Source: Pseudomonadota bacterium
GTDB taxonomy: Bacteria; Pseudomonadota; Alphaproteobacteria; Rhizobiales; Pleomorphomonadaceae
Reading direction: 5' to 3'
NCBI GenBank assembly: GCA_018262505.1
Contig: JAGSYV010000028.1
Coordinates: 1-38,222, forward strand
Length of the DNA stretch: 38,222 bases
The translations under genes were made by a program, and so were the position numbers. This document shows positions 32,131 through 38,222 of this stretch, one piece after another. The notes beneath the pieces are model-generated. The model was not told the origin of the DNA. It worked only from the letters and a program-made list of their open reading frames with translations, and ran no database searches. Positions within the stretch are counted from its first letter, which is position 1. The number at the start of each line of letters is the position of its first letter.

Positions 32131-34494
32131 TCAGCGGGGGCTTCGCACCCTTACGTCATAGATGCGACCGGCCTCGATTGCAGCAAGCTTTCCGCCATCA
32201 AGGCGACGACCATCGATCTCGACCAGCTGTTCGGTGACGTCATCCTCACGAGTGAAGGTGACGTTGAACGTCGCGCCGCGCAGACGGCGGGTGAAACTCA
32301 ACGTCTGCCAGGCCGAGGGAACCTGCGGTGCGATCACCGCCCCATCCTCCTCGCCGCGTACTCCGCAGAGCTGTTCGATCACAGCCCTGTAGACCCAGGC
32401 AACGGTGCCGGTGTTGAAAAGATTGCTGGAGCGGCCGGCAGTGCGCGGAAACTGTCGGTAGGCGCCGCGATAGTAGTTGGGAATGTAGACCGGCAACTGT
32501 CCGCGTGCCGCGATGTCTTCTCGCTTGGGGTTGGTCAGCATGGCGCGCAGCACGCTGAACCCCCGGTCGCCTTCTCCCACGTGGTAGAGCGAGGCGGCAT
32601 AGAAGGCGGCGGCGTGATTGTAGACGGCGCCGTTTTCGGCAGCACCAGGCCATTTCTGGGTGAGGCGGCCGATATCCTCGCGCATGGCAGTGAAGGACGG
32701 CGCATGGATCTCCACACCAAAGGGCGTGACCAACTGCTCGTCGATCGCCTTGAGCATGCGCGCCTTATGGTCTTCGTCGGCGGCACCGCAGAGAAGCGCC
32801 CAGCTCTGGGCGTTGAGGAAGATGCGACCTTCCTTGTCGGTTGAAACACCGAAGACGACGCCGTCGTCGGTGATGCCGCGCCCGTACCAGTCGCCATCCC
32901 ACAGGTGGCGATTGATGCTCGCGATCAGGGCGTCCGCTTCCACCTTCAGCCAGACGGCGGTCTCCGCATCGCCTTCGGCGGCACAGACCTCGGACCACAG
33001 CGACATGGCATGGCTCGACGCCTCGGCCAGCCAACCGGAAACGCCCTTGCCCTTATAGCCGACCATGTTCATCGGGTCGCACCAGTCGCCCTGCTCGATG
33101 TAGGGAAGACCGCGCTCGTCGACGGCCGCCGCCAGGAAGCGCAGCGCGCGCGTCACGTGCTCGCAGACACTGGCCGGCGTGGCGTCATCGGTCCAGGCCA
33201 CCATTTCATCAAGAACGGTGCGGTCGCCGGTCTCATCGAGATAGGCCTTGGTGGTGATGGCCAACCAGACGCCGTGGTCGGTATGCGGCACCTGGTTGAT
33301 GTATTTCAACTCGGCGTCGGGCCTGAGCAGGATGCCGTCCGGCATCTTGCCGCTGGCATGTTGCTGGTTTACGGCATGCAGGATGACATCACGCGTCGTC
33401 TCCGGTCGGATGAACAGCACGCCGAGCGCGTCTTGCAGATAGTTGCGGGTCTGCGGGTCGGTGGTGAGGCGGTTGGTGTCGCCGTGGTAAAATACCTGGC
33501 GCGGCAGCCAGTGATTGACGACATGATTGAACGTTTCATCGGGCGACTGGATTTCCAGGCAACCGCGGCCGCTCTCCGTCACATAGGCATGGGTGTCTCG
33601 TCGGACCTTTTCGATATCGCCGTCGATGTATTTTGCCCGCAGCGCGGCGATTTCCGCCTTGTCCTGCGCTGGACCGAACATGAAGCGGAACGCTTCGCTT
33701 TCACCACTGGCGATGGCGAGATCCCACTGCATGACGCAGGCCGGGATCTCGTAATAGGCCTCGCCATCCTGGAGATGGCCGCCGCCAGCCAGCGCCGACG
33801 GGTCATGCAGCCCGCCTTCGCCTTCGAAGGCCTGTTGCGCCACCTCGAAATGATCAGGGCGGCGGTCGGCGGCAAGGAAGGTCATGTCCTTGAGATGCTG
33901 GTTTTTAAAATACTGCTCGATCTTCTGGTAAGGCGTGACCGATGTGCAGACCACCGCATTGAGGGCAGTATCGAAATGCCCGCCTAGATTCATCCATGAC
34001 ATGAAGCCGACCGGGAAGAACGGCACGAACGTTATGTTCTTCGTCGCAGCCGTCGTGTTGGTCACCTTCACTGTCCAGAGCTCGGCGACATCATCCACCG
34101 GCAAGACAAGGCAAAGCTCGACCCGGACGCCATCTTTCTCTACCAGCCAGCGAATGTCGGAAACGCCTGGCTCGAAAGCAAAGCGGTCGAGCTTGGCGCG
34201 CACCGGCTCGTAAGGCGCCGAGAACAGCACCCCTGTATCGTTGTCGCGTAGGTAGAAGAAGCGGCCGGGATGATTGGGATAATAGTTCTGCTCCGGCAGC
34301 ATGAAGGTCTGTGCCGGAATGATAGGCGGATGGGCGTATTTGCGCGGCTCCGGGTCCATGTACTGGCTCACCGCATAGCCGCGGCTGTTCATCTGGATCA
34401 TCATCCGCCGATTCCACAGATAGCCGGCGGAATTGGGGGCCAGCGTCGGGTCGTCCAGATGGAACCGGGTTCCGTTTTCGATGAAAGAAGGCAT
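32131..34494 (-). CDS. GH94 glycoside phosphorylase, probable cellobionic acid phosphorylase
   Basis: This 787-residue cytoplasmic phosphorylase belongs to glycoside hydrolase family 94. The N-terminal beta-sandwich (about 1-270) includes SAGYLWNRRMMIQMNSRGYA and PVGFMSWMNLGG. A helical linker leads to the (alpha/alpha)6 barrel with NHWLPRQVFYHGDTNRLTTD, DGILLRPDAELKYINQVPHT and EQGDWCDPMNMVGYKGKGVS, in which Asp470 is the probable general acid, then GRITDD-type GRGITDDGVVFG, TQKWPGAAENGAVYNHAAAF and FPRTAGRSSNLFNTGTV. The length and these blocks fit cellobionate phosphorylase better than cellobiose phosphorylase, and the operon partners gluconokinase and Edd consume gluconate. Expected reaction: cellobionate plus phosphate gives glucose-1-phosphate plus gluconate. 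Cellobiose or laminaribiose are alternatives. No signal peptide is seen. Confidence 0.8.
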   Translation of the reverse strand: MPSFIENGTRFHLDDPTLAPNSAGYLWNRRMMIQMNSRGYAVSQYMDPEPRKYAHPPIIPAQTFMLPEQNYYPNHPGRFFYLRDNDTGVLFSAPYEPVRAKLDRFAFEPGVSDIRWLVEKDGVRVELCLVLPVDDVAELWTVKVTNTTAATKNITFVPFFPVGFMSWMNLGGHFDTALNAVVCTSVTPYQKIEQYFKNQHLKDMTFLAADRRPDHFEVAQQAFEGEGGLHDPSALAGGGHLQDGEAYYEIPACVMQWDLAIASGESEAFRFMFGPAQDKAEIAALRAKYIDGDIEKVRRDTHAYVTESGRGCLEIQSPDETFNHVVNHWLPRQVFYHGDTNRLTTDPQTRNYLQDALGVLFIRPETTRDVILHAVNQQHASGKMPDGILLRPDAELKYINQVPHTDHGVWLAITTKAYLDETGDRTVLDEMVAWTDDATPASVCEHVTRALRFLAAAVDERGLPYIEQGDWCDPMNMVGYKGKGVSGWLAEASSHAMSLWSEVCAAEGDAETAVWLKVEADALIASINRHLWDGDWYGRGITDDGVVFGVSTDKEGRIFLNAQSWALLCGAADEDHKARMLKAIDEQLVTPFGVEIHAPSFTAMREDIGRLTQKWPGAAENGAVYNHAAAFYAASLYHVGEGDRGFSVLRAMLTNPKREDIAARGQLPVYIPNYYRGAYRQFPRTAGRSSNLFNTGTVAWVYRAVIEQLCGVRGEEDGAVIAPQVPSAWQTLSFTRRLRGATFNVTFTREDDVTEQLVEIDGRRLDGGKLAAIEAGRIYDVRVRSPR

Positions 34495-34517
34495 TGTTGT
34501 CTCTCGGAAATGTTCGG

Positions 34518-35525
34518 CTAGGCGCGGGACGGTCCGGTTGACCGCCGCACGGAAAGCGACGGTTCGAAATGCTCCTGATAGGGCAGGTCGAGGCCGTAGG
34601 TGAGGTTGAGGAGCTGACGGCAGGCCGACTGGCTCATCTCTTCGATCGGGGCATGGATCGTGCTGAGGGCAGGGGCGGTATAGGGGGTGAATTCGACGTC
34701 GTCATAGCCGAGAACCGAGATGTCCCCCGGCACCGAGATGCCGCGTTTGTGCAGTTCGGCGATCAGCACCATCGCAACCTTGTCGTTGCCGCAGAAAACC
34801 GCTGAATAATCGGTGCCAGACGCAAGCAGCGCTGCAACGGCCTGTTCGCCGCCGGCGTAGGAGAAGGCGCCTTCGATGATCCGCTCCGGAGCCACCGGGT
34901 GGCCGAGTTTTGCCATCTCATCCAGAAACGCGACATGGCGCTGGCGGGCGTCAAGCGCCGAAAGCCGGCCGGTGATGGTCGCAACTCGCGTATGGCCCAG
35001 TTCAACGAGATGGCGTGCCGCCAACCGGCCGCCGAGATCATGGTCGATCGAAAAGCAACGCCCCGCCAGTTCTTCCGTGTGATGGTTCATGACGACGAGG
35101 TTGGAGAACTTCTCGGCATAGCGCGCCAGCTCGAATTCGCTCTGTAGCGAACTCGAAATCAGGATGCCGTCGCAGTCGCGGTTGATCAGATAGTCGAGAT
35201 GGGCGAGGCGGTCTTCGTTGGACTGCGCATCCTCGGCATTGGCGAGGATCATGTGCTTGCCCTGCAAGCGAAGCGCACTTTCGATGGTGCGGATCATCAT
35301 GTGGTAGTAGGGGCCTTCGAGCGACGGCACCCAGACACCGATGAGATCGGAGCGGCGCGACGAGAGCGACCGGGCCATGCTGTTTGGCCGATAGCTGAGC
35401 TGTTCGATCGCCCGGGCAATCTTCTCGCCCGACTTCTTCGAAACGGAACCGGTTCCAGAAATGTACCGCGAGACGGTCCCTGACCCTACGCCGGCCAGCT
35501 TTGCCACGTCTTTTACCGTCGCCAT
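34518..35525 (-). CDS. LacI-family transcriptional regulator
   Basis: This 335-residue repressor starts with the LacI helix-turn-helix (MATVKDVAKLAGVGSGTVSR, 1-20) and hinge helix (RPNSMARSLSSRRSDLIGVW, about 46-65), followed by a periplasmic-binding-like sugar domain with DCDGILISSSLQSEF, VAGRTD-type GRLSALDARQRH, AVFCGNDKVAMVL and DISVLGYDDVEFTPYTAPAL. ATG 35525 has GGAG about 8 nt upstream. It is the first gene of the minus-strand operon with the GH94 enzyme only 23 nt later, and it faces the divergent ABC importer. A palindrome with a LacI-type CG-centred core at 35671-35698 is the natural operator. The inducer is likely the imported disaccharide acid or a product of it (inference). Confidence 0.93.
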   Translation of the reverse strand: MATVKDVAKLAGVGSGTVSRYISGTGSVSKKSGEKIARAIEQLSYRPNSMARSLSSRRSDLIGVWVPSLEGPYYHMMIRTIESALRLQGKHMILANAEDAQSNEDRLAHLDYLINRDCDGILISSSLQSEFELARYAEKFSNLVVMNHHTEELAGRCFSIDHDLGGRLAARHLVELGHTRVATITGRLSALDARQRHVAFLDEMAKLGHPVAPERIIEGAFSYAGGEQAVAALLASGTDYSAVFCGNDKVAMVLIAELHKRGISVPGDISVLGYDDVEFTPYTAPALSTIHAPIEEMSQSACRQLLNLTYGLDLPYQEHFEPSLSVRRSTGPSRA

Positions 35526-35647
35526 CTCGCAACTCCGATCACCGTAATCTGCAGCACAGTATCAATTATCCTTTTGTTTTTAAAGGACTGAAATCCGATT
35601 TTCCCCAAATGCGCATTTCTCCGCTCCTGCTTTTCTCGCAAGGTGCA

Positions 35648-35698
35648 TTGACAAAATCAAGGCTCTTAGGCCAAAAGTGGAACCGATCCCACTTTTGG
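35648..35698 (+). promoter_or_regulatory. Promoter and LacI-type operator of the second ABC importer
   Basis: A perfect TTGACA -35 box lies at 35648-35653. About 17 nt later, over the expected -10 region, CCAAAAGTGG (35671-35680) and CCACTTTTGG (35689-35698) form a perfect 10-bp inverted repeat. Its core TGGAACCGATCCCA (35678-35691) is centred on CG exactly at the dyad axis, as in LacI-family operators. A good -10 hexamer is not seen. Repression by the adjacent LacI-type protein is the simplest reading. Confidence 0.6.
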
Positions 35699-35772
35699 AT
35701 CGGGAGCCAATTATTCATCCAAGGCCGGACCGACTGGAGGGTCTTGGCGTTACCTGTTTGGGAGGAACCACG

Positions 35773-37011
35773 ATGGGAATGATGCAAATGGTCGCCGTAT
35801 CGGCGATTGCCCTTGCGGCTGCGACGGGCCTTGCCAAGGCGGAAGAGCCGCTGAACGCAGAGGTCATTCATTGGTGGACGTCGGGCGGCGAATCCGCCGC
35901 CATCAAGGTCTTCGCGGACGCTTTCAACGCGGCCGGTGGCAAGTGGGTCGACAATGCGGTCGCCGGTGGTTCGGCCGCTCGTAGCGCCGCCATCAACCGC
36001 ATCATCGGTGGTGATCCGTCGACAGCCGCGCTGTTCAACACGTCGCGCCAGTATCACGAGATCATCGGGGAAGGTCTTCTCAACGACATCGATGCCGTCG
36101 CCGCCAAGAACAGTTGGGACAAGGTCCTGCCGGCACCGATCGCCAAGGCTGTCAAGGTCGATGGCAAGTATTACGCTGCGCCGGTGAACATCCACATGCC
36201 CCTGTGGATCTGGTACTCGACAGCCGCCCTCAACAAGGCCGGCATCGACAAGCCACCGGAAACCATGGAGCAGTTCGTCGCCGATCTCGACAAGCTCAAG
36301 GCAGCCGGCATCACCCCGCTTGCCCTCGGTGGTCAGCGCTGGCAGGAGAACTCATTGTTCTCGGCGATGCTGACCAATGTCGGCGGCGCCAAGCTGTGGA
36401 AGTCTGTCTACGGCGACAAGGATGAGGCGGCGATCCGCTCGCCGGAGTTCCGCAAGGTCGTCGAGACCTTCGTCAGCCTCAAGCCCTACGTCGATCAGTC
36501 GTCGCCGGGCCGCAACTGGAACGACACGACGGCGATGCTCATCAAGGACCAGGCCGGCTTCCAGGTGATGGGCGACTGGGCCAAGGGTGAGTTCAAGCAG
36601 GCGAAGAAGGAAATCGGCAAGGACTACGGCTGCATTCCGGGCCTTCGTCCCGACTCGCCTTACGTCCTCGGCGGCGACGTTTTCGTCTTCCCCAAGACGG
36701 ATAACGCCGAACAGGTGAAAGCCCAGCACCTGCTGGTCGAGATCATGACCAGCCCTGAAGTCCAGGTGAAGTTCAACAACCTCAAGGGCTCGATCCCGAT
36801 CCGTTCCGACGTCGACGTGTCCAGCCTCGACGCCTGCGCCCAGCTCGGCATGAAGATCATGGCCGACCCGACTCGCCAGGTGCCCGACGCGTCCCAGATG
36901 ATGGAAGAGTCTATGTATGGCTCCGTCCAGGACATCGTCACCGAGCTCTGGAACACGCCGATGACCGTTGATCAGGCCATCGACCGGTTCGACAAGGCCT
37001 TGAAGGGCTGA
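35773..37011 (+). CDS. ABC transporter extracellular sugar-binding protein, glucose/oligosaccharide type
   Basis: This 412-residue binding protein has a short hydrophobic signal peptide with cleavage expected near residue 23 (AKA/EEP). Oddly, its n-region (MGMMQM) has no basic residue. The mature protein starts with EVIHWWTSGGESAAIKVFAD, a pattern shared with GtsA-type glucose/mannose-binding proteins, and includes GGSAARSAAINRIIGGDPST, VNIHMPLWIWYSTAALNKAG and LGGQRWQENSLFSAML. ATG 35773 is 7 nt after GGGAGGA; in-frame ATG codons follow at 35779 and 35782. It begins the plus-strand importer operon opposite the LacI gene. With the GH94-gntK-edd operon across the divergent promoter, cellobionate or a gluco-oligosaccharide is a reasonable cargo, although glucose is also possible. 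Confidence 0.9.
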   Translation: MGMMQMVAVSAIALAAATGLAKAEEPLNAEVIHWWTSGGESAAIKVFADAFNAAGGKWVDNAVAGGSAARSAAINRIIGGDPSTAALFNTSRQYHEIIGEGLLNDIDAVAAKNSWDKVLPAPIAKAVKVDGKYYAAPVNIHMPLWIWYSTAALNKAGIDKPPETMEQFVADLDKLKAAGITPLALGGQRWQENSLFSAMLTNVGGAKLWKSVYGDKDEAAIRSPEFRKVVETFVSLKPYVDQSSPGRNWNDTTAMLIKDQAGFQVMGDWAKGEFKQAKKEIGKDYGCIPGLRPDSPYVLGGDVFVFPKTDNAEQVKAQHLLVEIMTSPEVQVKFNNLKGSIPIRSDVDVSSLDACAQLGMKIMADPTRQVPDASQMMEESMYGSVQDIVTELWNTPMTVDQAIDRFDKALKG

Positions 37012-37027
37012 TCCTGCCTCAAAAGCG

Positions 37028-37053
37028 CGGGAAGGCGGTCGTCCGTCTTCCCG
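37028..37053 (+). promoter_or_regulatory. Stem-loop between binding-protein and permease genes (second importer)
   Basis: CGGGAAGGCGG (37028-37038) pairs with CCGTCTTCCCG (37043-37053) as an 11-bp stem with one G-U pair and a 4-nt TCGT loop, 17 nt after the binding-protein stop. There is no T-run, so read-through into the permease genes is expected. It mirrors the stem-loop at 4421-4450 in the first importer and probably favours high binding-protein levels. Confidence 0.6.
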
Positions 37054-37077
37054 TCCATCATATTCGGGAGGGGACAC

Positions 37078-37974
37078 GTGGGAGCTGAATTCACGCGGCA
37101 TGTGAAGCGCAACCTGGTTGCCTACATCGCCCTGTTACCGATGGCCGCCGTCGTCATCTTCGCCTATCTCGGCACCTTGGCCTGGTCGGTCCGGCTGTCG
37201 TTTTCCAGCTCGAAGCTGCTTCCCAGGAACGACTTCGTCGGCATTGCCCAGTATCTCACCCTGTTCGATACGCCGCGTTGGCTGACCTCGCTCGGCAATC
37301 TGGTGATCATCGCTTTCTTCTTTCTGCTGATCTGCTTCGTTCTCGGCACCTTGCTGGCGATCTTCATCGACCAGAACGTCCGCGCCGAAAGCCTGTTCCG
37401 CACGGTGTTCCTCTATCCTTACGCCATGTCCTTCGTGGTGGCCGGCTTGGTCTGGCAGTGGATTCTCAATCCGGAATTTGGCATCCAGCAGACAATGCGC
37501 AGCTTCGGCTTCTCGGGTTTCGTTCTCGACTGGGTGGTCAACCCGAGGATGGTGCTCTACGCCATCATCCTGGCCACGGTCTGGCACGGCTCCGGCCTCG
37601 TCATGGCGCTGCTTCTGGCCGGCTTGCGCGGCATCGACGGCGAGATCTGGAAGGCAACCCGGATCGACGGCATTCCGACCTGGCGTGTCTACCTGCAGGT
37701 CATCCTGCCGATGCTCAGGCCGATGATCATCACGTCGCTGGTGCTCCTGTCGATCTCCATCATCAAGATGTATGACGTGGTGGTGGCCATGACCAACGGC
37801 GGCCCCGGTACGGCCAGCGAAGTTCCGGCCAAGTTCATCATGGACAATCTGTTCGAGCGGGCCAACATCGGCCTCGCGACAGCGGCTTCGACGGTGATGC
37901 TGATCACCGTCATGTTCATCATGGCGCCCGTCCTTTACTTCCAATATTTCCGCAAGAGCGGGAGTTCGTCATGA
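37078..37974 (+). CDS. Carbohydrate ABC transporter permease, MalF-like (second importer)
   Basis: This 298-residue inner-membrane permease has six predicted helices, the first being VAYIALLPMAAVVIFAYLGT. The coupling loop IWKATRIDGIPTWRVYLQVI (about 189-208) is a degenerate EAA motif. It starts with GTG at 37078 after GGGAGGGG, which is a better fit than any nearby ATG. Its stop overlaps the start of the next permease by 4 nt (ATGA). The glucose/mannose-type CUT1 subfamily is suggested by length and by the matching binding protein. Confidence 0.9.
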   Translation: MGAEFTRHVKRNLVAYIALLPMAAVVIFAYLGTLAWSVRLSFSSSKLLPRNDFVGIAQYLTLFDTPRWLTSLGNLVIIAFFFLLICFVLGTLLAIFIDQNVRAESLFRTVFLYPYAMSFVVAGLVWQWILNPEFGIQQTMRSFGFSGFVLDWVVNPRMVLYAIILATVWHGSGLVMALLLAGLRGIDGEIWKATRIDGIPTWRVYLQVILPMLRPMIITSLVLLSISIIKMYDVVVAMTNGGPGTASEVPAKFIMDNLFERANIGLATAASTVMLITVMFIMAPVLYFQYFRKSGSSS

Positions 37975-38222
37975 CGCGCCTGACAAACCCGACGATCATC
38001 GTCAAGCGTCCGCTCAGCTCTCAGCAGATCTGGGGCCGTATTGGCATCTATGCCTTCCTTGGCGGACTGGCGCTGTTCTTCTTCCTGCCGGCCTATGTGA
38101 TGCTTGTCACGTCCTTCAAGGGTATGGACGAGATCCGGCTCGGCCATATCTTCACATTGCCGCAGCAGTTCTCCTTCGACGCCTGGGTGAAGGCCTGGAC
38201 CAGCGCCTGCACGGGCCTCGAC
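37971..38222 (+). CDS. Carbohydrate ABC transporter permease, MalG-like (partial, N-terminal 84 residues)
   Basis: The gene starts at ATG 37971 inside the stop of the previous permease (ATGA overlap) and runs off the right edge after 84 codons. It shows a short basic cytoplasmic N-terminus (IIVKRPLSSQQIWGR), a first membrane helix IYAFLGGLALFFFLPAYVML and the periplasmic stretch VTSFKGMDEIRLG, as in MalG-type partners of glucose/oligosaccharide importers. An ATPase gene would be expected beyond the window. Confidence 0.88.
   Translation, partial: MTRLTNPTIIVKRPLSSQQIWGRIGIYAFLGGLALFFFLPAYVMLVTSFKGMDEIRLGHIFTLPQQFSFDAWVKAWTSACTGLD

Noticed and set aside
1..38222. Mobile element, CRISPR array, tRNA or phage island
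   Set aside because: I found no transposase, integrase, spaced direct repeats, cloverleaf or attachment-site pattern, and base composition is even across the window.

Overview
The window looks like chromosomal DNA from a GC-rich alphaproteobacterium, probably of the Hyphomicrobiales (Rhizobiales). I infer this from the codon use, the HmrR-type copper regulator, the zinc-light xylitol dehydrogenase and the density of sugar ABC transporters. The genus cannot be fixed from the sequence alone. I see no rRNA, tRNA, CRISPR array, insertion sequence or phage gene. Nearly all of it is carbohydrate-acquisition and sugar-acid catabolism, arranged as several self-contained clusters, each with its own regulator.

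Left end (1-7690, all minus strand): a DeoR-family repressor, a BadF/BadG-type sugar kinase, a four-component ABC importer (binding protein, two permeases, UgpC/MalK-type ATPase), a SIS-domain aminosugar-phosphate isomerase/deaminase and the start of a GatZ/KbaZ/AgaZ tagatose-bisphosphate aldolase subunit. Together they resemble an Aga-type (galactosamine/N-acetylgalactosamine) pathway fed by an ABC transporter and a cytoplasmic kinase rather than a PTS.

8.1-16.1 kb (plus strand): a glutathionyl-hydroquinone reductase, then a pentitol module made of NAD-dependent xylitol dehydrogenase, xylulokinase and a ribose-type ABC importer (ATPase, permease, binding protein) closed by a clear terminator. 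The permease reading frame is broken near 14468, so the only transporter of the module is predicted to be defective unless this is an assembly error.

16.1-19.1 kb: a divergent copper-resistance pair. The Cu(I)-exporting P1B ATPase carries a His-rich tail plus YHS and heavy-metal-binding domains instead of HMA domains. Its CueR/HmrR regulator has a textbook MerR-type 19-bp-spacer promoter dyad. 19.1-23 kb: a LysR regulator divergent from an MFS exporter, followed by an aldo/keto reductase and a small VOC-fold protein.

23.1-29.7 kb: sugar-acid genes. A Gfo/Idh/MocA oxidoreductase of the dihydrodiol/xylose-dehydrogenase type converges on a GntP-family permease, a YagF/YjhG-type D-xylonate dehydratase and a YagE/YjhH-type 2-keto-3-deoxy-pentonate aldolase. 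A divergent IclR regulator shares with them an intergenic region holding a perfect 21-bp palindrome over the -10 box. This is a non-phosphorylative (Dahms-type) xylonate route.

29.8-38.2 kb: a minus-strand operon LacI regulator - GH94 phosphorylase (best read as cellobionate phosphorylase) - gluconokinase - 6-phosphogluconate dehydratase, divergent from a second MalEFG-type importer cut by the window end. The enzymes form a chain: cellobionate to glucose-1-P plus gluconate, then 6-phosphogluconate, then KDPG. A large palindrome with a LacI-type core sits in front of the importer. The right half of the window can be read as an island for oxidised sugars (xylonate, gluconate, cellobionate).
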